64,000 nucleotides of DNA. Origin: Roridomyces roridus. Taxonomy: Eukaryota; Basidiomycota; Agaricomycetes; Agaricales; Mycenaceae. Position 1 is the first letter of the stretch; each line of letters begins with the position of its first letter. Made by a program: the position numbers and the translations under genes. This document shows, in pieces, positions 30,089 to 42,032 of this stretch. The notes under the pieces are model-generated. The model searched no databases, was not told the origin of the DNA, and was given only the letters and a program-made list of their open reading frames with translations. The stretch lies in the NCBI GenBank assembly GCA_029378245.1, contig JARKIF010000001.1, positions 682,001-746,000 of the forward strand. Direction: 5' to 3'.

Positions 30089-32241
30089 ATGTCCTCCAAA
30101 CCCGCGAAATTCAAGACCCCAACTTGCGCGCTGTGCCGCCAACGCAAACTCGTACGTGCCAGCCGTCTGTGCAGATCTGTGAAGCCTGGCATTTACCCGT
30201 GGCGTAGCGATGTGATGGCGGGGATCCGTGCGGGCCCTGTTCGAGAACTAGAACGCCCGTGACTTGTAACTATGTCCCCAAGACGGTTGGCCAGCTGCGT
30301 TCAGAGTTGCCCAAGGGAGGGGCTTGCGTGCGTGCTTTGTCTCTCCTGTTTTTCGCATCTCATTCGTCTCACACCAGATTTCATGCCGGTAAATGAGTTT
30401 CACTTCTTTGATTCGTATCCCAATGGGCTTATCAAGCATCTTTCATTAACAGACAGAGAAAGCGGGTGAGAGATTTGCTCGTTGATTTGCAGATCTGGGC
30501 TAAACCTTGCCTTTTCTAGAGATGCGATGGTAACTTCCCTTGCCGCACTTGCAAGGATGCCGCGAGGGCAGATGAATGCCAGTACCGCGACAAGACTGGT
30601 GGCTCGGGGAAATCCTCAGGCGGACCGAGACGCAATTCTTCTCCGGATACAGCAAGCACGTCGTCCAGCGCCGCCTCCTCTTTTCCTCGACTCTTCACGC
30701 CGGAAAACTCGGGAGCGATAAGAATGCCAGCCCTGACCAAAGAAGAAGAACTTGATGGCTGTTTCCAACAACAACCAATCTCGTCCTTTGATCTCTTTTT
30801 GCCCTGGTCTGATTCGTGTCCAATTGATTCCGGTCTGTATTCATCGCGCAATCTGTCTTCTTCTCTGGATTACGCGACCTCATTGCGGCCTGACTCGGCT
30901 GATGTCGAACTATCCACGCCGTGCGTCTATTCCCTCCCTCCCTGGGGCCCAGCCAACCCATCCTCCACTTCTAGATGCAACGCTTTCCTCAAACACCGCT
31001 GGCAATACGGCCTGAGTGTTACCCCCGCGAAGCAAGAAGCTCTCTCACTCGGCGACCTCTCCGGCCGGGTAGTCGATCCGACTCTGGTCTATGTTTGCGA
31101 GCTTCTGAGCCGTCTTGTTCAGTTCCCCGACTGGGACCTGAGTGGGTTCAACAGCAGGCCCAGCCCAACAGAGTCCGAGCTCCGATTGTTCATCCAAGAC
31201 AAACTCGAAGGTCCCTCCTCGTGTCTACTCGACCCACTCGTCCGCCTGCAGGTGTACACCCTCCTGGCGATGCACGCGGCACAGAAGGAGGATGCGAGGG
31301 TGTTTCAGGACATGATGCACAAGGCGAGCGATCTCGTCGTTCTCTGTGGATCTACACTCGGATTGGAGGACGCCCCGGCGCTGGAGTGGTGTCCCATGTT
31401 CGACGAATCGTACCTCTCACCACGGGGCGTGGCCGAGGAGGCACGAGCGGTGTTTGCGTTGCTTGTTTGTCTGGATGTTACCGCTAGCTTGAATCTGCGC
31501 GTGCCGTCGATGATAGATCCAGCGCTCATCGAGGTGTTTCGACGGTTGGCGGTGAGCTCCTTTCATGACTGCGTTACCCGCAATGCTCACTACCCATTTG
31601 CTCAGGCCATTCACCGGTCCGACACCGAGATCAACTTTGTCCGCGCCAAGAGCGCGTTATTCCTCCGCGACAGCCTGGAGCTCGTCGCAGAGTGGAGGGG
31701 CCGGTGGCCTCAGGGTGACTTGGGCGGTACGTCTATGTAGCCTCCCCTTTCCGACGCAAACTAACTCACACAAGCTCCAGGATGGTCTAAACGCTATCAC
31801 ACCCTCATCGACTCGATCCACGCGCACGTCAACTTTATAACGACCTCACTCATGGAGGTCTCGTGCATTCCCCCACTCTCCGGTGCCCAGCCCACGCTCA
31901 AAGCATGTGTCGTTCTCTGTCTCGCAGCGACCGCGGAGCTGCATGGGTTGTTTGCTGGCGAGCAGTCGGACGCGCGGAGGAGGTGCATAGAGGCAGTGGG
32001 TGAGATCACGAAGATTGAGCGAGGATTTTCGGAGCGGGATTGGAGATATTTGGACTCGACGTTGAGTGTGAGTGGCTTTCTCTCTGTGTCGTTTGAGTGG
32101 GAGGCTGATTCTGGGCACATAGATATGCTGGTCCGTCGCCTCGAGGAGGCTGCAGGAAAATGCGGTGGTTTATTGAAGATATCTTCCTCTCCCCGTCCGT
32201 CGTACACACTAATTGGCATCCCACCAGCCAGATGTAAGTAG
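30089..32241 (+). CDS. transcription factor with two tandem Zn2Cys6 clusters
   Basis: Exons read 30089-30151, 30208-30327, 30378-30388 (11 nt), 30453-30465 (13 nt), 30520-31726 and 31781-32241. All phases agree and give 624 residues. The N-terminus carries two complete fungal binuclear zinc clusters in tandem, each with spacing C-x2-C-x6-C-x5-C-x2-C-x8-C. The first (CALCRQRKLRC...) is split by intron 1 after residue 21; the second (CISCRQRKRRC...) is split by introns 3 and 4. A linker of about 19 residues separates them. A Ser/Thr-rich stretch and a long helical middle region follow, without a clear fungal_trans domain. Predicted nuclear DNA-binding regulator; targets unknown. The last exon may hide another intron near 32068 (a good gtgagt donor), which would change the C-terminus. 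Confidence 0.85.
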
Positions 32242-33521
32242 ATGCAGCTACTGTAAAACTCGGAACGCGGATGTATGTATCACTACCCTCATTACATTAT
32301 AATCAAACTCGAGACATTCGATACATCTGCCCCCCAAATCTGCCGGACGTGTAAGACGAGACCTCGCAGCGTGAGTATTATTACTCTGCTTTTTCTGGGT
32401 AGCCGAGAGCCAGGACCCTGGGTGGCTCAAACACGACGACGGCCGGGGTCTAGTGCATGGGTGGCGTTGCGCAGCGTGCTTCGAGGCTACTGAAATGCCG
32501 TACCCGAACCAAGGTCTTGACGGCCCAAAAGGAGAATAATTTGAGTATATGTAGAATACGGTCGCGTCGGCGTCTCGCAACCCGACCACCGGAAGATGGA
32601 GGAGAGAGACAGAACCATGCGGATTTTATCTTCGAAGCGTCGGCGACATGCGGCCTGTGACCACCGCCCGGGCCCGCAGTGCGGCATTTATGCTGTCGTG
32701 GGTCGGCTCCACTTATAGCTTCACTGAATGGGATGACTTCCTCTCGCCGTCTTGCCCGTAGGGCCGTAACCGCATGCTCCGGGCCCCGATTGACAGATCA
32801 TTTTTATATCTATCTATTCGCAGACAGAATCTTTCCCAGCTTCGGTCTTGGGCCGGGCACGTATGATTGATCACATTGCATTTCCGGGATCCGAGGCGAA
32901 TCCGAGGTTAAAAAAGGGTTCTAGGATGACCAAGCATGCCGGGCCAGTGCCGGTCGGGAGCAAATGATGTAATTCTCAGGCGGCATTTGTGCGGCATGTC
33001 GACCGCGATTCCTTCCCACGGTTCGATCTGGCTGATGGTCGGACACGTGATCGGTTGAAATTTGTGATTGCTCTGGGGCTGCTCTAATTCCTTTTGGGGC
33101 GTTAAAACTGTGCATGACCATGGTATTTTGCCAAATTGAACACTGAGAATCCACAATAGAGTTCACAGACTGACGCCACATGAGACACAAGCGCTCCGAG
33201 CCGCCTACCATTCGGAGGGAGGAAAACTGCGATCGCTTACTGATGCTACAGTCGTGCGCGTGGCAGCCTTCAGCCAATTGGCGCTATGGGCGCCGTCGGG
33301 CAAGTGACCGAGGGATGCCCGACCACGGCACATTCAGGGAGTGATCCGTGGCGACTGTGAGCTTGAAGACCCATATATGATTGTTGATCCCCAATCGCCG
33401 ATTCAGAGGAATGTCAAGTCCAATGTTGAATGTTCAGAATCATACGCATACACTTGGCAATACAAAATGTCCCACATTCCAAACTTCAAGGCGTTGGTAA
33501 AACAGACTTGAAGACCCCGGT
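32242..33521. other. intergenic between regulator and DUF6533 gene
   Basis: Nothing recognisable. The stretch lies between the 3' ends of convergent genes, so it should hold both terminators. Short open frames on both strands lack support. Confidence 0.35.
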
Positions 33522-35520
33522 TCAATCCAATTCTCTCTCTCCCTCTCCCTCACCGTCTGCCTCAGCCTCAGCCTCATCCATCTCCAGCTCACCAGTCCTC
33601 AAATACCACGGCACCCTGTCATGTTTCCGGGCGTTCCGCTGACATCTTCGCGTAGCCGGACTCCGGTGTAACCCACCTGCACCCAAATCGACCGTCTGAT
33701 GCGCTTGCGTACCATTGCCGGTAGTTGTCATCGTCCCGACACTGATGCTGATGCTGCCTTGGCCCTCGGTGCCCACGAGGTTCTTGATGTTAAGGAGGAT
33801 TCGAGCCCCGACGACAGAGTGGAGGCTGCGCATTTCAAAATTCAAATCACGGCTTAGTCTTCAGATTCCAAGTCACTGGACGACTCGACTCACGCCGTGG
33901 CTGGTCTGCGAATCCGTCGGTTAATCGGATTCACAATGTTGACAGTTCACTTGACACTCACAGTATCGGCACTTGCGATAGCGTCGGGCGCATCGTACCC
34001 CAAACGGCCATTTCCACAGCGCCGTAAACTGTGTGTGGTATCACATAAGCTCCGATGTTCATTCCGCCGCAAACACTTACTCAGGATGGTCAAAAACAAA
34101 AACACCCCATCCCGGAGGAAGAGCGTTACCACTGGCATGCGTGTAAACCGCACCGCGAAGAGCTGCTGTAGGCATTTGTATAGAGTCATGAGGAACATGG
34201 TGGTGGAGGTGGCGAGGAAGGGGACGACGTAGAAGGTGAATATTCGAGGGACGGCTTGAGTTTGTGTTGTGAGTTTCGTATATGAGATATGGGGGAAGGG
34301 GGGAGGGGAGCGGGACGTACTGAATGAGTAACAGCCTTTCAGAATGGGTCTGGATTGAATTTCGATCGTCAGTTGGGAGGAGAGTGAGGTGCTCGTGGTC
34401 GTACCCGACGTGGATGTACTCTGTTTCCGAAAATCCCCTTTAATCGGACGACGAAGTACTCACTCTGAGACGACGCACCTTTGAGAGGGGCGATGGTCAA
34501 AGTGCCGATGGTGAGCCTACGGGGAGCATTGTTGTCCGACATTGATAGAGTTTCCAGCCCTACTTACATAGCGGCAGTTTGAACTTGTTGCCAATCAGCA
34601 AGGGGACACCACGAGCGGAATGGGGCCGTGAATCACTTATCATGACCGGTATGAAGAGGAAAAGGAAGACTTGAGATTTGGCGTAGAGTATCCAAACCCT
34701 ATATCCAATTTGTGAGGATGTGCTGGAAGGAAGTTTGGGACATACTTGCCGCAAGAACAAGATGCAGTCGACGATCACCGAGTTGACTGTGCAGGAGGCC
34801 ATTTCTGCCTGTAACATTCCAGTACGTTAGACAGGTCGTGCTTCCTCGAGACGATGGGATTTATTTACGAGAAGGAATCGTAGGCACCTGGGAAGAGCAT
34901 CAGTGGTTGACGAAAGTCCTTGAAGATGGTGGATACGAACACCTGACTGTAGGTCAAACGAAAGTCTGTGCAAGTGACAGAACACGCACCCCGTCGGATT
35001 TGATTTCTCTGAACATGACTTGAAAATGATTCAGTTAGACGCTCGCCGTACTGCAAGGGCGTACAGCTCAAATCGATGCTATACATCAACGGTGAGAGCG
35101 AATGATGGAACCGTGAATCTCGTGCGTACATGAAAAGAACAAGAGGGATGTATCGAATCCAGATCTAAACATTGCGGTGTTGAGAGCCTACTTCCACTTG
35201 CAAGGATAGACGGCGAACGCACATAGAGGACGGACCAAAGACTGATTCGACGACTTTGCCAGACGTGTTTAACCTGGTGATATATTCAGTCCGTCGCGCA
35301 AAAATCAACCAATGAATAAACGAACCTCTTCTGGAAAGTTGACCAAGTACTCGAACACGAGAAGCGTCATCCCCGCCGCTGTCGTCTGTCAATTCCATGC
35401 TGCGAATGGGAGGAAGGTCTCACCGGCCATGTAATTCGTCGTCTGCGAGTCTCCGATCAATTGTAAGAGTTCTTTCACCAAGGCCGGGGTGAGTGGAATG
35501 GGGATGGGTGGCTCAGCCAT
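33522..35520 (-). CDS. DUF6533-type seven-helix membrane protein
   Basis: Exon 1 is 35424-35520 (ATG at 35518-35520), ending in LLQLIGDSQTTNYMAG. Exon 2 is 35326-35378 (53 nt, TLLVFEYLVNFPEE) and exon 3 is 35223-35273 (VKHVWQSRRISLWSVLY). More exons follow to a stop at 33522-33524. Near 34050-34200 the antisense strand reads a hydrophobic helix, then MPVVTLFLRDGVFLFL, the family loop-helix signature. The last exon has RVPWYLRTGEL and an acidic Glu/Asp/Ala tail. A CATAAAAG TATA-like box lies about 40-50 bp upstream of the start. Exon 2 fuses two exons (22 and 31 nt) that are separate in the other three paralogues. Function unknown. Confidence 0.75.
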
Positions 35521-36964
35521 GTCGGTGGATATGCAGGATTCGGCCTGTAGCTTTTATGTAACCGGTGTGTGGCGAATTTCAAAATAAAGTGAGGCTGATA
35601 TCCGAGCGCGCTATTGTGCATCCGGATTGCGTAGGTTGGAGGGTTTAAATTTCCCTCAAAGTGGTGAGGAGAATACACTTTTGGGACCGTTTTCCTCTTT
35701 CTGAGAATTCTCGCTATTCTGAACGGCGAACGCTGAGGAAATTGAAAGCCCAAGACTCCAGTGAATGAAAACATTCCCACTTACTGCACATCTGTTTCCG
35801 ATGCACAAGCGCACCCGCAGAGAGGCGCCTTGGCTCTATTATAGGTAAACAGAAGTCTTCTTATTCCCATATCAATGGCGATGCCTGGCAGGGATACCTT
35901 CGGTGAGACAGTGGGAGTTTCTCCAGAATTTGAATGTCGTTATTCCGGTCGATCTGGGGCATCCTGCATCCTATCGACGACATTGTAAGCGGTCCCATCG
36001 CACCTTGAACGGAGCGTGTCGGTGGCATCGCGACATCCGGAATGAGCCAGCGGCCTTGTACCTGCTTTCCCCAGTCCAAGTCAAGAAGCGGACAGTGCAG
36101 TAGAATACATATTACGCACGGATTCCGAACCAGGCTCAGCGCATCCGAGCGCGTTGGAAATGAATGAAAGACCCAGATTCCGGAATTGCACTTCTTAATG
36201 TCTCTCCGCCGCATCAACACCTAAAGAAACTCAGTTAGTCGCTCAGTCCCTCGGAAGCTGATGTCGTGGCGGAGTGTGTATCATGATCGGAAGAGCAAAG
36301 AGAAGAATCATCAGGATAACGACGGCCGACGGCTGATAAGTAGCGTGTGTCCATGCGGCTCCTGAGGGTTCAGCTACTGCAGGTGCCGAAGGCGGCCAAG
36401 ACGGAAAAAGCCCGAAAGCACACGTCGTCGGGATATGAAGCAGAGGTCAACAAGGATCCGTGGTGCCCAAGTGGTGCCGGTGATGGTGGCGGTCGAGAAG
36501 GAGATGCGTTGATCAATTGATGGCTGATGCACTACAAATGGATCCATAGCGGTGCAAAAGTACATAATGTCCCGGGAGATCGCTTTCCGGTACCCGTGAT
36601 CGTCGACCTGTCCCGCGTCATCGCGCTCCTGTACAGAGTTCAATAAATGGCATGTACCCCAGTGCACCGGCAGGGTCAATACTGCATATTTGGACTCCCT
36701 GGAGTCGTCGGAGTTCCGCAAAAATCAAACGAGGCCAATCCGGACGTTGCAGCCGCATTTCGGCACGTTGCCTCGACAAATGCGCGATCAAGGCTCGATC
36801 ACCCCATCAGCAGATTGTAAGCGATGCTTGATGTCCGTTTCCCTATAGATATTGGATGCCAGTGGTCCCATTCAGAGAAAGGGAATCCACCAGTGGTTCC
36901 TAACATGTATGAACAATGGACAGTCAAGGCTTAAAGTACAGTACACCACAATATTTCCAGCCAG
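35521..36964. other. intergenic between DUF6533 gene and MITE
   Basis: No gene recognised. Open frames of about 115-120 codons on the minus strand (35861-36220, 36374-36721) show no domain, no splice pattern and no paralogue here. Confidence 0.35.
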
Positions 36965-36972
36965 GTATACAT

Positions 36973-37360
36973 TAGGGTGTGGTTTTTAATTCCCCAGCCA
37001 TTAAAAACCGGTTTATAAACCTGGTTTGCAAACCGGCCCGTTTATAAACTGGTTAATAAACCAGCCCCCAGAACGCCCCAAAATGGTCTTGCACATGATT
37101 TTTTTGCTCGGGCTCTTCTCCACCTCCTCCCGTGGTCCTCTGTGCACATCCAACACCCACCACTGGCCCCCAAGAGGCCATGGTTGCTCCCAAAAGGCAC
37201 ACCAGGCGGTCATCAGGCCTGGATCAAAGCTCATTTGATCCGCCAGCAATTATGTCATGGCATTTATAAACTGACGATTTTGCCCAAACATTTAAAAACC
37301 GCGTTTATAAACGCCGGTTAATTAACCGGTTAATAAACCAGAGTTAAAAACCACACCCTA
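36973..37360. mobile_element. 388-bp hAT-type MITE with 8-bp TSD
   Basis: Termini TAGGGTGTGGTTTTTAA (36973) and TTAAAAACCACACCCTA (ending 37360) are perfect inverted repeats. Both are flanked by the octamer GTATACAT (36965-36972 and 37361-37368). TIRs starting TAGGG with 8-bp duplications are diagnostic of the hAT superfamily. The subterminal zones are packed with TTTATAAAC and GGTTAATAAACC words, likely transposase-binding repeats. No coding capacity. The perfect duplication implies a young insertion. Confidence 0.92.
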
Positions 37361-37368
37361 GTATACAT

Positions 37369-38176
37369 GTGATGCCAGCTATGTCAAGAAACTGATGTTT
37401 GCGGTACCAGATAATTGCATGTTCCTCCACCATTGGGAAGAGGTGTTTCCTTGAGTCTCGAATAGCCCCCAGCTTGTAAAATGGGAAGTTATCTGGCTTG
37501 ACATGCGCTCTACTGCCTGGGAAGTGGGTGGCATCACCGTCTCCTGATGGGACAAAAAACCCACCGATTTCAATGCAACAAGGACACGCAGGTCTCTCGG
37601 CATATTTTTACGGCTTATTCCTCATTCCGAGGATCATTACTCCCTGCAACATCCAAGGATTCTGTCCAGCGGGTCCCGAGATATTTAAACTCTGGACAGG
37701 AAAGCCAAGACAACTGTACATCAAAGCATCGTCGGCTAGACAGATCTGTGATGCGGGATGGACCGGAACTTGATGTCCGCCGGACCAGATGCCTATATCA
37801 AGTGGACCGGAACATGATCGCCGGTACAGGAAGGTGATTCCCGTGGACATTTAAGGTACACGCCATAGCGGTGCAAGCACCGTGCCCCTACTCTGGGACG
37901 GATCATGACGCCGGCAGGAAATATCAGCCGGCGGCGGCGGCGGCACGGGCCCCAGTGGGTGATTGCATTTTACATCAAGGACGGAGGAAAATGTGGGTCA
38001 GTGGTTGACATATGTGGGAAAAGGTGGGCTGAATTTTGCAGGCCATCAGTCAGTCATTCAGCCCCACAGAACCCTCCTCTTGACAGAGTAGGGGATCACA
38101 CGGTGCCGAAAGGTTTCAACATTTCAACCAGCACTTTTTGACTTGATATCGTACATCTTCATCCAAGACTTGTCCT
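37369..38176. other. intergenic downstream of DUF6533 gene 38177
   Basis: No gene recognised; a GGCGGCGGCGGCGG run lies near 37930. Presumed 3' flank of the minus-strand gene. Confidence 0.35.
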
Positions 38177-40109
38177 TCAAACAGCTCCGTAAAGTTCCTT
38201 TTCGAGTTCTTCCTCCTCTGGGTCAGAACTGTCCGACAGTTCACCTGTCCGAAGATACCAAGGCACGCGTTCTTCAGCTCGAGGAATCGGAGGGGTGTGG
38301 AATGTCATCGCCGTGCGAGTAGCGGTGGTCGGGATAGTGCTGAGGCTTCCCTGACACTGGGTCCCCACCAGGCTTTTGATATTAAGCAAGATTCGGGCTC
38401 CAACGACGGAGTGCAGCCTGGTCGCGATGAGTGAGTGACTACTGAATCGAAGACGCCGGATAACTCACGCCATTGCAGGCCTCGAAGATTCGAATGAGAT
38501 TGCACAAGTTTAATCATAACCCTGCAGGGGACTCACATTATCACAACTTCAGCCAGCGTCGGCCGCAACGTACTCCAAATGGTCAGCTCAGCAGCCGAAT
38601 ACACTCAAATCGAGTTCAACGTTCAGTCTCCATCCAACTTGCGCTCAGTGATGTAGACTCACCCAGAATCGTCAAAAACAAAAACACCCCATCCCGAAGG
38701 AACAAAGTGACGATGGGCATCCGCATGAATCGCACCCCGAAGAGGTGTTGCCCGCATTTGTATAAAGTCATGAAGAACATGGTGGTGGAGGTTGCGAGGA
38801 GGGGGACCGCGTAGAATGTGAATATTCGGGGTACGGCTGCGAGGTTACCTTACATGAGAAAGACGGAAGGGGAGGAGAGCGAGGGGCCGACGTACTGAAT
38901 GAATAGCATCCTTTGAGGATGGGTCCGACGTGAATGTAGTCTGTTTCCATTAGTATCTACTACAGAGAACCGAGAGAGCAACCTGCCTTTGAGAGGCCCG
39001 ATGGTTAGGGCACCAATCGTGATCCTGTGGGCAATGAATTATCAAATCGCATTCGGAGTAAAGCTCCTACATGGCAGCAGCTTGAACTACCATGGTTTTA
39101 GAGTTAAACCTTTGTAGTAAGCAGGGCAACTCACTGATCATGATGGGCGTGAAAAGGAAAACGAGCATCCGAGATTTGTTGTAGAGTATCCAAACCCTAT
39201 ATAGCCGGTGTGAGTAAATATTACGCGACGTGAAGGGAATTGGCATTGAAGGCGCACCGCAGGAATAAGATACCGTCGACGATCACGGAGTTGATCGTGA
39301 CGGTGACCATTTCTGACTATGTATGTGGACACCGTATGTTATTGCTTCAGGCTCAAAAAGACGAATGATGCGTACCAGGAGGAATCCTCGGCACCTGGAA
39401 GAGGTTATACAAAAGGAAGAGAAAGTTAGAAGCACAAACATCTGAAAGACAAGTCAGCAGGGTTGAGAGGGACGTGAACGACAGGCTACGCACCGTGTTT
39501 GATTTGATTTCCATGAATATAACTGTGGAGTTGAGGGATGTGTAGGCAGTGGTGGAAGCACGTACAGTTGAGATCGATGCTGTTCGAGATGTCAGTGCCG
39601 AGTGACCCGTGGACCAGACGCGTACATGGAAAGAACGAGAGGGATGTATCGTATCTGAGGTTGAAATCGGTGGGTCGCAATGTAAGTGTGATTGAAGCAT
39701 ACCCAGACCTACGAAAATTGCTCGACTCGACGTGGACAGAATAGCGACTACGCACGTAGAGCATGGCCCAGATACTAATACGGCGACATTGCCAAACGTA
39801 TTTAACCTGAGAATAAATGTGTATGGGAGAGCCTGGAATAATGAGTGAACGAACCTCTTGAGGAAATGTCAACAAGTGCTCGAAACTGTAACACGGCGTC
39901 AGCCCATCGAATGTTAAACACAGAATCTACATACACCAGAACTGTGGTCGCCGCAGCTGGAACAAAACGCGTCAATGAACTTATCAGGATTCAAGGAGAA
40001 TTCGAGATCATATGTACTTACCAGCCATGTAGTTCGTCGTCTGCGAGTCTCCGATCAATTGGAAAAGCTCGAGCTCCAACTCTGGGGTGAGTGCGGGCGG
40101 TGAAGCCAT
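38177..40109 (-). CDS. DUF6533-type seven-helix membrane protein
   Basis: Tandem relative of the 33522 gene, same strand, starts about 4.6 kb apart. Exon 1 is 40022-40109 (88 nt, ATG at 40107-40109), encoding ELELFQLIGDSQTTNYMAG. A 22-nt micro-exon at 39935-39956 follows, then FEHLLTFPQE ending near 39857. Antisense reading near 38680-38780 gives the conserved MPIVTLFLRDGVFLFL loop-helix segment, and the last exon (38177-38389) carries LLNIKSLVGTQ and RVPWYLRTGEL. A TAAATAAAAG TATA-like box lies about 30-40 bp upstream of the start. It appears intact by signature motifs, though not every internal exon was resolved. Function unknown; membrane location inferred. Confidence 0.75.
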
Positions 40110-42032
40110 TTTCCAACAAGACACCACGGGCCCTGTCTTTTATTTAACGGGGCAAAAAAGAGAGAATGAGAAGCTGATATCCGGCCATGAGACTCGTTCT
40201 ATTTGGCGCCCGCAGATGTGGTGATTCGAAATCAGCTTCTCGAGCGTCGAGTGATTGCGGGTAAATGATGAAAAGGGATCTCAGCTGGAGTAGTTATCGT
40301 CACCCAAGCTCCGCGCAGATGCAGATGCCAATCCGAGAATGATTTCTGCGTTATTCTTCAACACAACACTAGAAGTTCAGACGGCTTGGATACATCATAA
40401 AACAGAGAATGCATGGAACTGCATGCGCGTGGCGATAGCGATGATCCACAAGCACTCGAATTGGAGTCGGTGCTGAAGCTGAAGAATCAAGGCGTTTCCG
40501 ATGTATGCATGGATGAGAACTCGCATCAAACGGGTCTGACGATTCCAGTCGTCGAGATGAAATGTCTAGACAGAGCTGTACTTGAAGAGGGTGCAGTTAT
40601 TCGAAGTAGTGCGTAGCGTGATGGGATATCGGGATGTTGCGGCGGCCGCCTTGCTTGCGTGCTGGGGTCATCATAACTTGCATCGGTGGCTCCAGTGAAT
40701 CAGAATAGGTGGTGGCCAGGACAACCAGGTAAGCTTCGACGAGTGTCGGCTTCATTCATTTTGAAGGGCATGAGAACGGGGTCCATGCCTATCAGGCAAG
40801 AAGGAAAACACCCGGAGGGGATGTACAGCAGAGAGACAACCGAGGGGCTAGGGGGAGTGGACCCGTCGAGCGTTCCAGGATGGGAAATGATGAATGTCAA
40901 GTCAGGAACTGCCAACTGCCTGCCAACTGCTGGGATGTGAGCACCGGAAGTTCTTTCAGTGGTGCCAGGCGGTAGCGTTTGGATTATAAACTGAGCCAGC
41001 GATATAACTCGTTGGCAAGGCCAAAAGAATTTAGAGGGCATCTGCCGCGGAAAGGAAACAATGAACATGGTGGCTAATCCAGAGCGCGATTTCAAGGTTC
41101 ACTGGCTGCGGGTAACAACAGATTGAGGATGCCTACCCAATTGAAAGCACAATATCGCTGGACGTTTGGGAGGATAGTCCACAGAGGGCGGGGGCTGGAG
41201 TAGTACGGTTTGGATGGCGAAACGGGATCGTTTCGATAAGAAAGGGTACATCATCGAAAGGAGGCAAGGCGCTGGGCTCTTTTCTCAGCGGTGAAGGTCG
41301 GTGGGAACTTGGAAGTCCAGCGGCGAGATTAAGCAACGAATCTGCCAGCTGGGGCGGCGGCGTACTTATCAAATTATAATGAAACGAGCTCGGAAGGGAG
41401 TCCAGCGAGATAATGAAAAGGCAATTGGTGCTCGCTGGTGAGAGTGCCAGCAACTTTATGACGCACAAGACTTGGATTCACGGGGGGAAATCGCTGGACA
41501 GTCATCTCTTCCGAAAATACCAGCCACTGTATCGACGATTAGTGGCGATTTAGTGGCGCAGGTGGGTGACGGGTCCTCGGATGCGTCCGAGGGAAAGGAA
41601 AGAGCGAGGGTCCGTGGAGCTGGTGAGAGCTGGTCACCGAGGAAAATGGCGTGGTCGCCTCGTGTCGGGCATCGTGCACGATGAGCGGCTACCAATGTGA
41701 AGCCCGGCGTCGCCTATCCAATCTTCCCTTTCACGACGACCTCTTTTCGACTGCCTCTGGTTATATTGTGATGGACGGGAGCGAGCTGTTATGCCTGGCC
41801 CTTCTTCCGCGAATTATCCTCTTTTCGGTCAGAATTTCCTTGCTTTTTACGGTTCTTTGCATTCATCTTCATGCAGGATTGGCTTTGAGTGAGAAAATAT
41901 AAGGCAGGCAAAGGGTTAAAACGAGCAATTAGAAGCACCCAGTAAAAGGCCCTGACCTGAACCGAACGGCTTCCGCGTGTCAGCCACCCAGTGGTCATTT
42001 TATCCGATTCGCTCTTTCCTCTTGCCACCACC
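40110..42032. other. intergenic between DUF6533 gene and AhpC/TSA-like gene
   Basis: No gene recognised. Minus-strand open frames at 40700-41095 and 41133-41468 lack domains. The start at 42033 is preceded by a GCCACCACC context, and the DUF6533 gene starts in the opposite direction, so this 1.9 kb is a divergent promoter region. Confidence 0.35.

Noticed and set aside
33897..34232. 111-codon plus-strand frame, similar to 38473-38814
   Set aside because: Both are antisense shadows of the conserved TLFLRDG exon of the two DUF6533 genes.
40700..41095. 131-codon minus-strand frame
   Set aside because: No domain, no conserved partner in the window and no coherent splicing; likely chance.
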